Shown piece after piece: positions 34,115 to 46,500 of a stretch of DNA of 64,000 nt. The DNA is taken from contig OX457053.1 in NCBI GenBank assembly GCA_949752735.1, positions 11,285,638 to 11,349,637 on the forward strand, written 5' to 3'. The notes below the pieces were generated by a model. It was not told where the DNA came from and ran no database searches. It saw only the letters and a program-made list of their open reading frames with translations. This stretch comes from Lumbricus terrestris. Taxonomy: Eukaryota; Annelida; Clitellata; Crassiclitellata; Lumbricidae. The position numbers and the translations under genes are program-made. Position 1 is the stretch's first letter, and the number at the start of each line of letters is the position of its first letter.

Positions 34115-34470
34115 TGACTGTAGGAAAGTGATGAGTTACTCTTGAAATGGTGCTATGATATTATAAATTTGTAATTGCATTTACTTAATTTGCACGATCT
34201 TGTAACTTACATCGTACTGCCTGACTGAAATATTATGTATATTATTAGCACCTGTTTATGTTGATTGATTGATGGATTACGACTCGGTCGGGAGCGCCTC
34301 TGACTGTAGGAAAGTGATGAGTTACTCTTGAAATGGTGCTATGATATTATAAATTTGTAATTGCATTTACTTAATTTGCACGATCTTGTAACTTACATCG
34401 TACTGCCTGACTGAAATATTACTGTTTATGTTGATTGATTGATGGATTACGACTCGGTCGGGAGCGCCTC
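34115..34470. repeat. 186-bp tandem duplication upstream of CLASP
   Basis: Copy 1 (34115-34300) and copy 2 (34301-34470) are identical by eye except for a 16-bp gap in copy 2 after GAAATATTA. Both end in the LINE/SINE tail motif CGGGAGCGCCTCTGA. Copy 2 runs on into a full tail and (GATT)n that stops about 45 bp before the CLASP coding exon. Confidence 0.92.
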
Positions 34471-34571
34471 TGAGTAGATACCTTGAAGGAGCGCTATGTA
34501 AATTATGATTGATTGATTGATTGACTCGGTGCATAGTATTATCTGGGTTTGTTTCTGTGTTAGAGGTAACC

Positions 34572-37500
34572 ATGGCAGCACAAACTCTCGACCACTTTCT
34601 GCCTGGCATCTTGACGCAAGACACAAAGAAGCGCATTGAAGTCGGCGAAGACCTTGTAACGTACTTGCGAAATGACGAGACTTCGCTGTACTGCGAGGAG
34701 ATGGATAAGCTCGTCGATGGTCTGACTGGATGGGTCAGCAGCAGCAACTTTAAAGTACGTGGAAACGTCTTGTAATAACAATGACGATTTCTATGGCGAT
34801 TTAACACAGCCGTGCCGTTACAAAGGCGTCTTGTAGTTGGTGGTTGTTATTGTTGGTGTATAGATATGTCTTTTGAATTTTTTTCACCTCTGTTATCATG
34901 ACTGGGCTGGTGGATTGGGAACAGCTGGTTGAATTGGTTGAGTGAGTCAAAGAGATGATCTCTTTCTTATCTCACGTAGCATGACCTGTGCAAATGCTGG
35001 CTAATATTGAACATATATTGGCCCTCAAGGTTCAGGTCTTGGACAAATGCTATGCATGCTGTAATAGCTGTATGCTGTCAATATCCCCAAGCAGTTTTGT
35101 CATGGTGGTGTTATGGGTCATTTGGCATGCATGTCTGCCAGGAACTTGTCTTGTTTAGTAAATCAACGTAATTAGTTCAAGACTGTGAATCTGTAGAGTT
35201 GACGCTTAATATAAGGTTATGCATAGAAAATTATTTATTTTTAAGAAGTATTGTCAAATTAGTATATATACTAAACGACAGAGAGAAATGTAAAGCCAGG
35301 GCAGTGCATGCTGTGATGAAGTGACCCCATGGTGCTGTTGTATGTTATATCCTATTGCATGCCTGCACATAAATATGAATCTGAGACGCTGTTGTCTGTG
35401 CTGAAATGACCTGTGGTATGTTGCCTGCTGTGTTATGATATGGCTGCTGCTGTGTTGCTATGCTGATTTGACCTGTACTAGTGTACTTGCTGTTTTCCAA
35501 CTGAGCCAACCAGCTGTTGATCAAGATATGTTGCTTATAATTAATGTTACTTAATTATCATTTCCACCAGTATGGAGAACTTGTAATTGACCACTGACTG
35601 ATGGTGCTCATAACCATTTCTGATTGTATGAGTCTGCTGTGTGCTTCATCATTTGTTAAAAGGGATGAGACATTGTTTATGAAGATTGTAATGCCGCATG
35701 ACTTCCATTCCAAAAGCTGTGTTTATTACATCTGACCAATTAAGCTTTGTCTAGTAAATTTCTCAAGTCTTTTTCTTTTGCCATGGCTGAGCTGAAAGCG
35801 CTTCTGAGTAGATTTTATGATATGTGACCAACTGACCATTGTTGTATTAAGTGACTATCATACCAAACATAATGATGGTTGATACAACTGGTGCTGTGAG
35901 TTTGACCGTGGTTAATATGAGTGGCAACTGTATTGTGCTACAGAAAGGGTCCAGTGCATACATGCATGCATCATGCGTATACGCATCCAAAGAATGCTGC
36001 CTAATTACGCATTCTGTGTTACACTCATAAACGCTTAGCAGATGACGCCTCTGCGAAGAAACAGATTGTTATGGGCCTGTGGGTGTTTCCAGTTTTGAGC
36101 ATCAGTTCTAAGTTTATATCTGGTCCTGAGCAATTTTTCTCTCATCGTCACTGTGTTTAACGTTTAACAATGTGACTTTGCCTTGCAAGTTGCTTGTGCT
36201 GTTGAGACCTGTTCGTTACATTTTAGAGTCATTTCATGTCAAACCGGTCAGTAAAATAACAATTTGCCACCATGCCCTTTTGGATTTCTCAGAATCTTTT
36301 GCTCTTAAACTATTTTACTTAGAGATAAGGAATAACAATGAAAACTTGAGCAGAATATCTAAAAAATTATATCTCAGTTGAATTTTGAGATATTCTGCTC
36401 AGATTTTCACTGTTATTCCCTATTTTGCATGTAGATTAAGTATGAAAAGTTTCAGGAGAATCTGAAGGGCTGTGGTGTGCACCTTTGGTTGATTTTATGT
36501 GGAATGACTCTCGAATAATTAATTATTTTCGTGAGTCGGTGAAGTCATGACATAATAAAGTGGTGATTTGAAACAAGCCGTGAGCTTGGACTCTATGCTA
36601 ATCCTTCCCTTTTAGTAGATGCTTAAAGACTTTTTTGACTGTCTGAATTCTTGCTCAGCCAGACTGTCTGAATTTTCTTTACATTTACAGTTAATTTCTT
36701 TTGGCAGCAGACACTGATGTGTCCCGTGCGGTCACTGTCTGATATGGTTGACTGAGCCAAATTCGTGTACACACGTGATTATTCAGACAGTTTGCTGCAC
36801 TGCTGCAGGACAACTGACTATCTCTTAGCACTATACAAGTTTTGTGGATCTATATAGACTTTAGTGTTAGTGCTTCTAATAATTTTAACCATCTGGGTAG
36901 AGGTGCCACTCCAGAATGACACATGCCTACGTTGAGGTTATAATAATAATAATAATAATATTGATATTAGATAATAATAATATTATTATTATCTTTATTC
37001 AACAATCCGGTTGACAGACTGCAACTGGTTACAGTGTACAATTATGCAGTTGACGCATTTCACAAGAACGGAGATCACAGAATACGCAAATCTTAACTAT
37101 ACTAACTGAGCAGACCGCCTGCAATAATGATAACTTAGTAATATAAATAATAAGAATGATAATGCTTCCCATTCTCAAGGCCAATATCAATTGCATCACT
37201 GCTGTTACAAGCAGCAAAGAGTTTTGCCACAGAGTTGGTTTCACTTTCCTGCTCTGACCTTTCTGATGCTGAGTGCCAGGTGTGTGAAATTCGATTTCTA
37301 GTCAAGAAATGCTCCAGAAAGACAAGCCTAAGGTCAGATGAATCTGTAAATTGTGCTTTGTCAGTTCTGTGGCAGTCTGAAATAGAATCATCTAATAATT
37401 ATTGTGGCTTGTCATTGATTATTCAGACCTTGAATGAAGTCTATGCTTGACTACTGCCATAATTAAGTGTAGGTCTATTTAACGCCTGTTTCTGTTTGAA

Positions 37501-40500
37501 AGTAATTTTTAATAGGCATTGAAATCTTTGGGGAAACAGGAAACCATGGTCTCATGGGATGTGGACCTTTACTAGGAATGGTTGCTCAATGCTTGTGCTG
37601 ACCAATGAAAATGAATTCAAAGCAAACAAAATGTGTTTCTGTTGTCCGGCATTTGTTTTGGTTGTAGCATTGAGCAATAACAAGGAGCAACTGAAATCAT
37701 GAATCCAATTAGCATTTTTCTGACGGGTGACCTGATGGATGGGGTGAACCCGGGTGCTTTGGGGGTTCTTTGGGTGCTTTCGATTTGATCTATAGCTCAA
37801 GTCTGTTAGCTGAGACAAGTAAAGCCAAGATTGGGTTCACTGTGTATTCAGTGTGCCCACCCCTCCCCCCAGTCCCCCTAGTCCAGCTTTAGAGGGAAAC
37901 TAGACCTTCTGAGTTATGTCTTATGCTAATGTGTGTGTGTGTGATAAGTGGTTAGCATGCTGAACTATCAACCCAAAGGTCAGGGTTCAAGTATATGCGG
38001 GGTGGGGGATGGATTTGAACTTTTGCCAAACTCTGCAATACAATTTGTACAACAATTTGTCAGTGCCAAGTGGACTGACAACTGGTCCTCAAATGACACT
38101 CCCCAATATTTGCAATCCCTGAAGGCTCACATGTGCAACAGGGAAATAATAAAAATATATATGATAATACTTCTCACACTCACAGCCAATATAAATTGCA
38201 TAACTGGTGTTGGAAGCTTTGAAGAGTCACAGAGTTGTGCTGGCCTTTGCGATGATGATGAGTGCTGAGTGAGGTGTATGAAATTCGATTTTGGCACTTT
38301 GCATTCGTCATTGGCACTTCATATCTATGGTTAACTCTTGGCTTGAGCTTGAGGAAATGCTGTTCTTCTGTGTGCTTGTGTTAGCATTGAAATTTATGTA
38401 TTTAAATTGTTTTTTTTCTGTAGGTTTCGCTACAAGGCCAAGAAGCCCTGTCATGCCTAATAGATCGAATGGCAGGACATTTCAAACCTCATGTCACCAC
38501 AGGTCAGTACTGCTGCCATCTACGTCTGTAACTGTCATTGGAGATTTCTGTAGCACTGCTTCTGGAGGATAGCAGAGCTGTATTCCTTTTTTCAAAGCAA
38601 TTTCCTGTGTTGCTGTACATGAAATCTTTTTCTGTAGAGATAATTTCCGAAGACCTGGATTGGCAGGATGGAATGCATGTGAGGAAATTTAGCTGATTGT
38701 GAAATTCTATCCATGGGTGTTGCACTGTAAACCGTTCATCGTCCTGTTCATGTGATGTACTTTGATACCGATATGCAGAGCTCTTGTTACGTCTGCAGTC
38801 TTGATGCTGGTTATTATGACGGAATATTGAAGCCTACAGAACTGGTGCATGAACCATGAACAGAGCTGTGATTTCTTGGGGACAACTGCTTGTTGGTGTT
38901 CATTGTTGTGCGAAGATATAATTAATTATAATTAATAATTTTCGTTATTAAGCAATCCGGTTGACAGAACGCAACCATGTACAGTACAATTTGGTTGACA
39001 GAATGCAAAGTTCTGTGTACAGTACAATCCGGTTGACAGAATGCAACCGTGTACAGAAATGCAAAACATTTTGAATCAATTCACCAGAACACATATCACA
39101 GATCTTAACTACTAACAGAAGAGACTGCATGCAATACAAGGGTGCTAATAGCGGCCTACACATGGCTATCCTATGTGGGCTTTGGGAATTGAAGTTCACT
39201 GATCTCCATGCCATTGTGTTGTCCAATGCGCCACCAAGCCTTTCTTCTGTGGCTAGCTAGTTAAATGTGATTAAAATCATTAAATGGTGAAAATGCGGCA
39301 TGTCATGTATATGTCTGTTTCTAAATACATGAGAGAAATGCATTGTCGTCTCTATGCACAGTTTGGATGGCTGTTCAAGTGATCAAGGTCCCTGTGAATG
39401 TACTGTAAGAAAATGAATGGTTAAGTTCCAAATATGGCCTGGTTTCCACAAAATATTGTTGCAAAACAATCAAGCACTGCTTCCGAGTTCTGTTATTTTA
39501 TTGCGGAATGTGAAAAAATTTCAGGTGTCTTGCCTTATCTTAAACCATATTTCTTCTGAACAAGGTGTGAGCGATACTTGTGATATATCAAGTGACCAGA
39601 ACAGATAGGACTTGGACTTTGTGCACTGCCTCAACTAGTTTGAAAGTTGTCAATATGTTGGGTTTCATTGACACCTTTAATGGAATTGAGACATATCACT
39701 GACACCTCGTCACACTATAACTGTCTATTGGTCAGACTATTCAAGTCATCATCGATACTGAGCAGTATATCACAGAGTGTGCGTGTTTCCAAATGCCTCT
39801 ATAGAACAGTTTGTTGGTAATGGTTTTATCACGAGAAATGTAGTTGACGTGTGTAAGACAGAGCCAAGCTCTTGAGCACCTAGTCAGTTTGTCTAGCTGT
39901 GTAACTAGACACAGTGAGTGTGTACTTCATTGGCTATAAATGGACAGAGTAAACTAGATGCTAAGTTATTATGGGGATAAAAATAATGTATGTCAATATG
40001 TTAAGAGTTTAATTAACTATTTTAATAATAATATTAGCTGTGCTTGTAGACTATGTGCAGGTAGTGAATGCTAATTATTGTATGGAGTATCTTAAAGAAG
40101 GCTCTGGTTGTTCTCGGATCTGGTTGTTCTGGCCGCCTGTAGTTGTATGATGCAGCTCGGTGTCTGTGATTATGTTTCCTCACTTTGAAACTTGCTGCCA
40201 TTTAACCATTTTCATGTCGAGCATCGTGTATTTTCCGTACACTTCTCCAAAGTTTTTATTAAATAGCTGTTCAGATGTGGTCTTCAGTTTTCACGAAAAG
40301 TCACTGTGTATAAATGGGTGCATAAATATGATCATCAGAATCATTTTTACATCATCATCATTTGACAGCTATGTGTACAAATAAATACTGTCATTTGTCA
40401 TGTCCATTGCTTTTCTCATTGTTTGTCTGAGTGATGCTATGACCTCATATCATATTGTCTATCCAGCATAACTCTTGAAAGCCTTTGCCTGTTTTTTCTT

Positions 40501-43500
40501 CAGACCTTGCATTTAATGCATTGTGCAATATTCAGTCAACAAACATTCTCTCTCTCTAAGGCAATATACTTATCCTAGATTTAGGTGATTCGTGGGGTTA
40601 TTGTAAGGCGCTACATTGATATGGATGTATAATTGTACATACATATATACATACGTACAAACATTCTCATGTACATGCGTGCATGCATTGACATGCATGC
40701 ATGCATGTACAGTTGTATACATGCTACATATCAGAATCACCAATCAGAATTTTCCATGAGTGACTTTCTATTGTTTTGACACACTCAGCACATAATGGAT
40801 AGCTTAACTAACGTGTTCTATGTACAGCTCCTCAACTAGTTTGAGTGATCACCTGTGATTTGAATCTTAGATGCAGTTGTTTGAGGGTGACTCTAAACCA
40901 CTTTGAAGGATGTACCTAACTAACCAGTGAACATGGAATTAATGGCTATGATGCACTCCAACTTCATCCATCTGCCACCCTCAATCCTCATCCCCACAGC
41001 CCCCCCGCTTTTTATTCCTCAGAACTACAGGAATAATTTATTCTCTGCAGTAATAATTCAATATCAGACTGCCACAGATTGAGCTACTGCAGTACAGAAG
41101 CATTGGTGATGCATATTAAATACATTCCTGTCTGCCTTTGTAAAGGTGTTCTATAGTCATCTGTAAGACAATTAGGTCATTCATTCATAATATGGGTCTT
41201 TGTCAATAATATTTAGATCACATCAGTGCTATAATAGTGTTTTGGTAGTTGAAGGAGTTGTCTGCTTAAGGGCAGATCTCAACTCGTTAAGCTGCATCAT
41301 ATTATATATATATATATATATAATATATATATATATTTGTAAATATATTTATATATAATATATAATTATTAATTATATATATATATATTTATAAATATAT
41401 ATGATATATAATTATATGTATATAGTGGGTGTGTTTTTAAATTGCTCTTTCCAGGATGTAGACCTTTCTCCTTAAGGCAGAGATCAGTGTGATGAATTGT
41501 GGTTCTTGGGTTCCAGTATTGGCTCCCATCGTGAATGGCGTCTGCCGTCTTATGCAGTACTGGTTTCGGATGATGGTATCATCTGAATATTATCGTCTTA
41601 TTTTTGTGTTTATAATAAGGCAGAAAAAGCGTCAGTAACGCCAGCATTTTCTCTGCTTAATGTGATTTGCCCCTTGCAGCTGTTTGTCTCTCTGTTTGTG
41701 TGCATGCCTGTCTCTCTGTCTCCCTGTTTGTCTCTCTGTCTGTCTCTCTGTCTGTCTGTCTCTCTTTGTTTGCCTGCCTGTCTCTTTGTCTGTCTGCCTG
41801 TCTCTTTGTTTGTCTGCCTGTCTCTTTGTCTGTCTGCCTGTCTCTTTGTTTGTCTAGCTGTCTCCTTGTCTGCCTGCCTACCTTTTCCATATGGTCCAGT
41901 TAGCAGGCTGCACCAAACATTTGTGCCTATCATTATATGAATGAACATTAGCAAACACAGCTGTTTTTATCAATAGGTCCAGATGCTCTTAATTTGAATT
42001 TATGATCAGGGCAATATTCTGTCTATAATACAGTAGGATATTAACAGACTATGACTCACTCAATTGTCTTCACCTTTTGATATCAGATGCTTCCCCATTA
42101 TGAGATTTTAGTGTCACATTCTTACATAATTGATTTAGTCATTTTAAGCACAAAGACAACTTAGTGTATAGACGTCTTTCAAGGTTTTTAGCCCCCTCCA
42201 TCTGCCCTCCCCTTTCAGGGCTGTATAATGAAATTAAAAATCAATGCCAATATCATTTTGCTCACAGTATTGGTTACAGGTACATATAGACTGCTCGTCT
42301 GTTTGGATGTATGAAGTTTATCTGCATATTTATATAGCTCATATGCCATGCCACAAAGGTGATTCTTGCTAAGCAATATGTCAGTGTGTCTATGTCGGTA
42401 TGTATATCTGTGTATTGGTGTGTGTGTGTGTGTGTGTGTGACTGTGTGTGTGTGCGACACTGTGTATGTATGGTTGTATATGTGCAATGCATAGGCGGAG
42501 CGCTCTGAGGAGAGAGCTTGAATGGATGCTATAGCAAATGCCAGAAATAGACAAATATGTGTGCTTGTACCAGTACATTTGCATATATGTACATTGTACA
42601 ATTATACGTGTGAACACACTAAGTAGAGCATGCTCAAAGGATTGCTCAGAGAAAGGTTTTCACATAGGTCTTGGCCACATAGGTCTTGACCCATATAGGA
42701 CATAGGTCTTGACCACATCAGTCTTGACCCATATAGGACATGTATAGGTTTTGACCACATAGGTCTTGGCCACATAGGTCTTGACCCATATAGGACATAG
42801 GTCTTGACCACACAGGTCTTGACCACACAGGTCTTGGCCACACAGGTCTTGACCACATAGGTCTTGACCACATAGGTCTTGACCACATAGGTCTTGACCA
42901 CAGAAGTCTTGACCACACATGTACTGACCACTCGTCTAGGCAGAAGAATGTTGTAGAAGAAAACCCAGTGCACTGGAATTGATGCACTGAAGCGTAGCAA
43001 TGTATTTGGCCAGTGTCTCTGGTTGAGATGCTCTTCATGTCACCATCCGATGACTGCCTTGCTTAGCAGTTGCTCATGATTGGGGTGGGGGAGGGTAGAT
43101 GAGGGGGAGGAGCAGAGTCAATGACCTCGTTTCTGTCTTTTGGCAACAGCTTGTTGCAATTGTAAGTAGCTGGCTGGTATGTCATTCTTCATGTCTTTGT
43201 AGCTTGTCTTATTATTAATATTAGGCCAAAAAAAATAATGTTGTGTTTCCGGTAACCCGACCGACCCTCTTTTATTGCCGCGACCCAAATAATTTTTTAA
43301 AAAAATTTTATTTAAAAAAAATAATTTTTATTCAAAAATTTTTTTTTTTAATTTTAAAATTTTTAATTTTAATTTTTTTAGTGACATAATACATTGGCAT
43401 TGCCTTCCATATAGAGTTGGATCTTAGCACAAAAAATAATGTGTTTCCGGTAACCCGACCGTCTCTCTTTTATTGCCACGACTCAGAAAATTTTGTGGAA

Positions 43501-46500
43501 TTTTTTTTGCAGTGGCATTGCCTTTCGTATATGAGATGTACAATTGGAACATCATAATTATAGCATTCACTAAACCAGGCGATGATCGTAAACAGCCGTC
43601 TTTCAAGGTATATAATGGTCTGTTAATTAGAGCAATCAATAGTTTCCCACTCAGTTTTGCAAGGCAGGCGGTTGTGCGGAGGATGGGAGGGGGAGAGAGT
43701 AATAGATCTGAAAGGAGGGTTTTCTCACGGTAGCTCGTTGCAGGCATTGAGTACAGTGCCATCTAGCCTGTAGCACATGATGGCTATACACAGCCTGCTG
43801 CAAGTTTATAGTTTAACTAGCTGTTTTTCCGTCCATTTTTGCTCACTTTAACTTCCTAAGCTGACTAGGCTCTCCTGTGATCACTGTGGCCTCCTTTGCT
43901 CTCTGCCTCTTTCTGCTCTCTTTTGCTCCGTGTGCTCTTGTGTTTACTGTGCCTTTTTGTGCTCAGAGTGCTCTCTTCTACTAACTCTGCTCTCCTCCGC
44001 TCACTGAGCAGTTCTCTTTTATTTCGAGCACTCTTTGGGGAAGGATTTAACATTCATTCATTCAAGTATTTATAGAGGGTTCCCGACTCCAGCATGGCCA
44101 AAAAGAACAGTTTTCAAGTGAATAGAATGTCTCATTTTATTTTATTGATCTCTCAATTTCTATAGCACCTGTTCAAGCTAACTACTCGGAAGCGCTCCCA
44201 AATACAGTGTGGACACTGCATTAGAGTTTTACGCCTACTTCCTGGCTGCCAGTCTTGAGAAACCTCTAGCCTTATCATTCTCACTTGAGCCACCTCTAAC
44301 GGTGACTAGGGAAAATAAATCTAGCGACCTCTAGGTGTAACCAGTAACTGGCTCGGCCAGTCTGGAACGACCCCTAGCAGTGATGTTCTGTTTGCACTCA
44401 TCTTCCCCTTCCCTTCCCACTTTATCTTACCAGAAAAGATGTTAACCAAATGAAATGAACAGAATTGTTTTCTAGAGCAGTTTTAGGTGCAGACAGTCGG
44501 GAAATAGGCAGTTTATACTTGCTTAAAACATGTACTTTGCTGCAGCGTGTACTGTTTACGCAAAAAAGAGTAGTGGGGTATAATTTTTCGGATAATCACT
44601 GTATAAAAATATTTTACAAAATAAAAATATTTTTCGACCTACCTACCCAATTTTTTTTGCCCTGTTACCGGAAACACACCATTATTTTTTTTGGGCCTTA
44701 TGATGTTTTCCTCAGTGACTATTGCTGATGCCTTATAGGGGTGTGCACTATGCAATGCTAATTTCTGCACCAATTCTGACTGGCAAATCTTAACAAGTAA
44801 ATTTGAAGTGATGATTTTAGTATTACACGGGTTACAGAATCTCGGATTGGGATGACCATGTTTTGGTTGGTGCTTTGGTAGATATAGACTAAGAAGGATG
44901 AATTTGTGGAGCGGGTGAGTGTGTGGATGGATGGTTTGAGCAGGTGGTGGGGGTATATACCCATGCCAGTTGGTTTACCTGTGCCAATATCGTTTTGCTC
45001 ACAGTATTGGTTATATATAGACTGCTCATCTATCTGGATGTATGAAGTTTATCTGCATATTTTATATAGCTCATATGCAATGTCACAAAGGTGCTTCTTG
45101 CTAAGCAATATGTCAGTGTGTCTATGTCGGTATGTATATCTGTATGTGTGTGTGACACTGTGTATGTACTGCTGTGTATGTGCATTCATTAGTCATAATC
45201 ATTGTGACCTATGGACACTATTTGGGCAGGCTCTAAGGTGACTCTTTAAAACTGACTGAACAATCAGTGAACACAAATATATCTGGCGGTAAGCTACACT
45301 ACATCATGCAGTCTGCAAACATATATTCTGATGGTGGACTTGTAAGAATGCATTATTAATTAGTAACTTCTATAGCACCATTATCTAATGAGCAAGCCAT
45401 CAATCAATGGCGCTCCAAGATCTAACAGTACCGTAATCAATTCGATGTCTAGATGTTCAGCGGACCAAGGCAGAGAGGCACCTTATGATAAGAGAGAGGC
45501 ACACCAGTGTCTGTTCTTTGCAGAGATTACTTCTATGGAGTATGCTTGGAAGATGCTATTTGTAGATTTGGAAATAAGAACCCTTTGAGAGCAGTGCAGT
45601 GTGCTGCTTGTCTACTAGCATAGCAGAGTCTGCACGATTTTCGTACAAAAAGCGCAAATCTGTGGAAGTATTTCGTCTGGCTGAACTCTGAAAGCGGTTC
45701 TTCAGAAACCATTAGTAGTAGGCTGCTAACGCTACTAGCCCTTAGAAAAGACGCTCTCTGTCTGACAAATATATCTCCATTTCATTTCCTTAGAGCTGAT
45801 TTGCCAAATGTATTGCAGACACTGCTCTGGCTGCGGTTTCCAGAGTTTTCTAGACAGAATAATTCAAGTCATTTATTTATATGCAGCTTTTGTGCAGTTT
45901 TGTGTTTGAATCGGGAAAATTGGGGAGTTTTTTTGTCTAGTTTTTAGTTTTGTGGGACCGTGGCTCTGTCCACCAAATTCTTTTTTAGCGTCCGCTGAAG
46001 TCTTTCTGTGACGTGTTTCGTTATAGCATGAATTCGGATATAAAATGATCTGGGACAGGATAGCTATGTAATTCACATATATGGAAAGTAGAATTGCTTT
46101 TTTCATGACCTTATTATAAGGTGAATTGTTCATATGGCTCCCAAAGACACCGTTATAGTGAGTTTATGGTATTATCATCATCATCATCATCGGTTCCCAC
46201 ATTGTCAGCCATTTGGCAACAGTGTATGCGAACAAATGACATTCGGTCATTTGCCAAGTTTTGGTGCTGTTTTGGTGCTGGTCTCAAGTGTTGTCAATTG
46301 TATTGCTTATCCAGTATACAGGTATACTTGTGGTCTTTCCTTTTCCTTTACTTCTTCTTTCCTCGGCATGTAATGCATTTTGTGTTATTCAGTTGGTTGG
46401 CATTCTTCCCATGCAACAAAACCATCAGTGTCTTTGCTGATTAGCATACCTGAGCGAAAATAAATTAACAAGAGTTATCGGCATGGCCATGGATTGTTCT

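Larger units (their letters stand above)
30339..34563. other. Divergent spacer between NEPRO and CLASP
   Basis: Carries the promoters of both genes somewhere. Contains a reversed SINE/LINE tail (30930-30990), LINE fragments at 31700-32219 and 33370-33895, a hAT-like end at about 33993 (CAGTGGTTCCCAATCTGTGG) and the tandem duplication at 34115-34470. The sequence 32220-33360 has no feature I recognise. Confidence 0.55.

Noticed and set aside
41610..41954. Long open frames on both strands rich in Cys/Leu/Ser or Arg/Gln/Thr
   Set aside because: Products of the (CTGT)n repeat; no conserved domain.
42602..43038. Minus-strand frames with repeated CGQDL or WSRPM motifs
   Set aside because: Translations of the 15-bp minisatellite in all frames.
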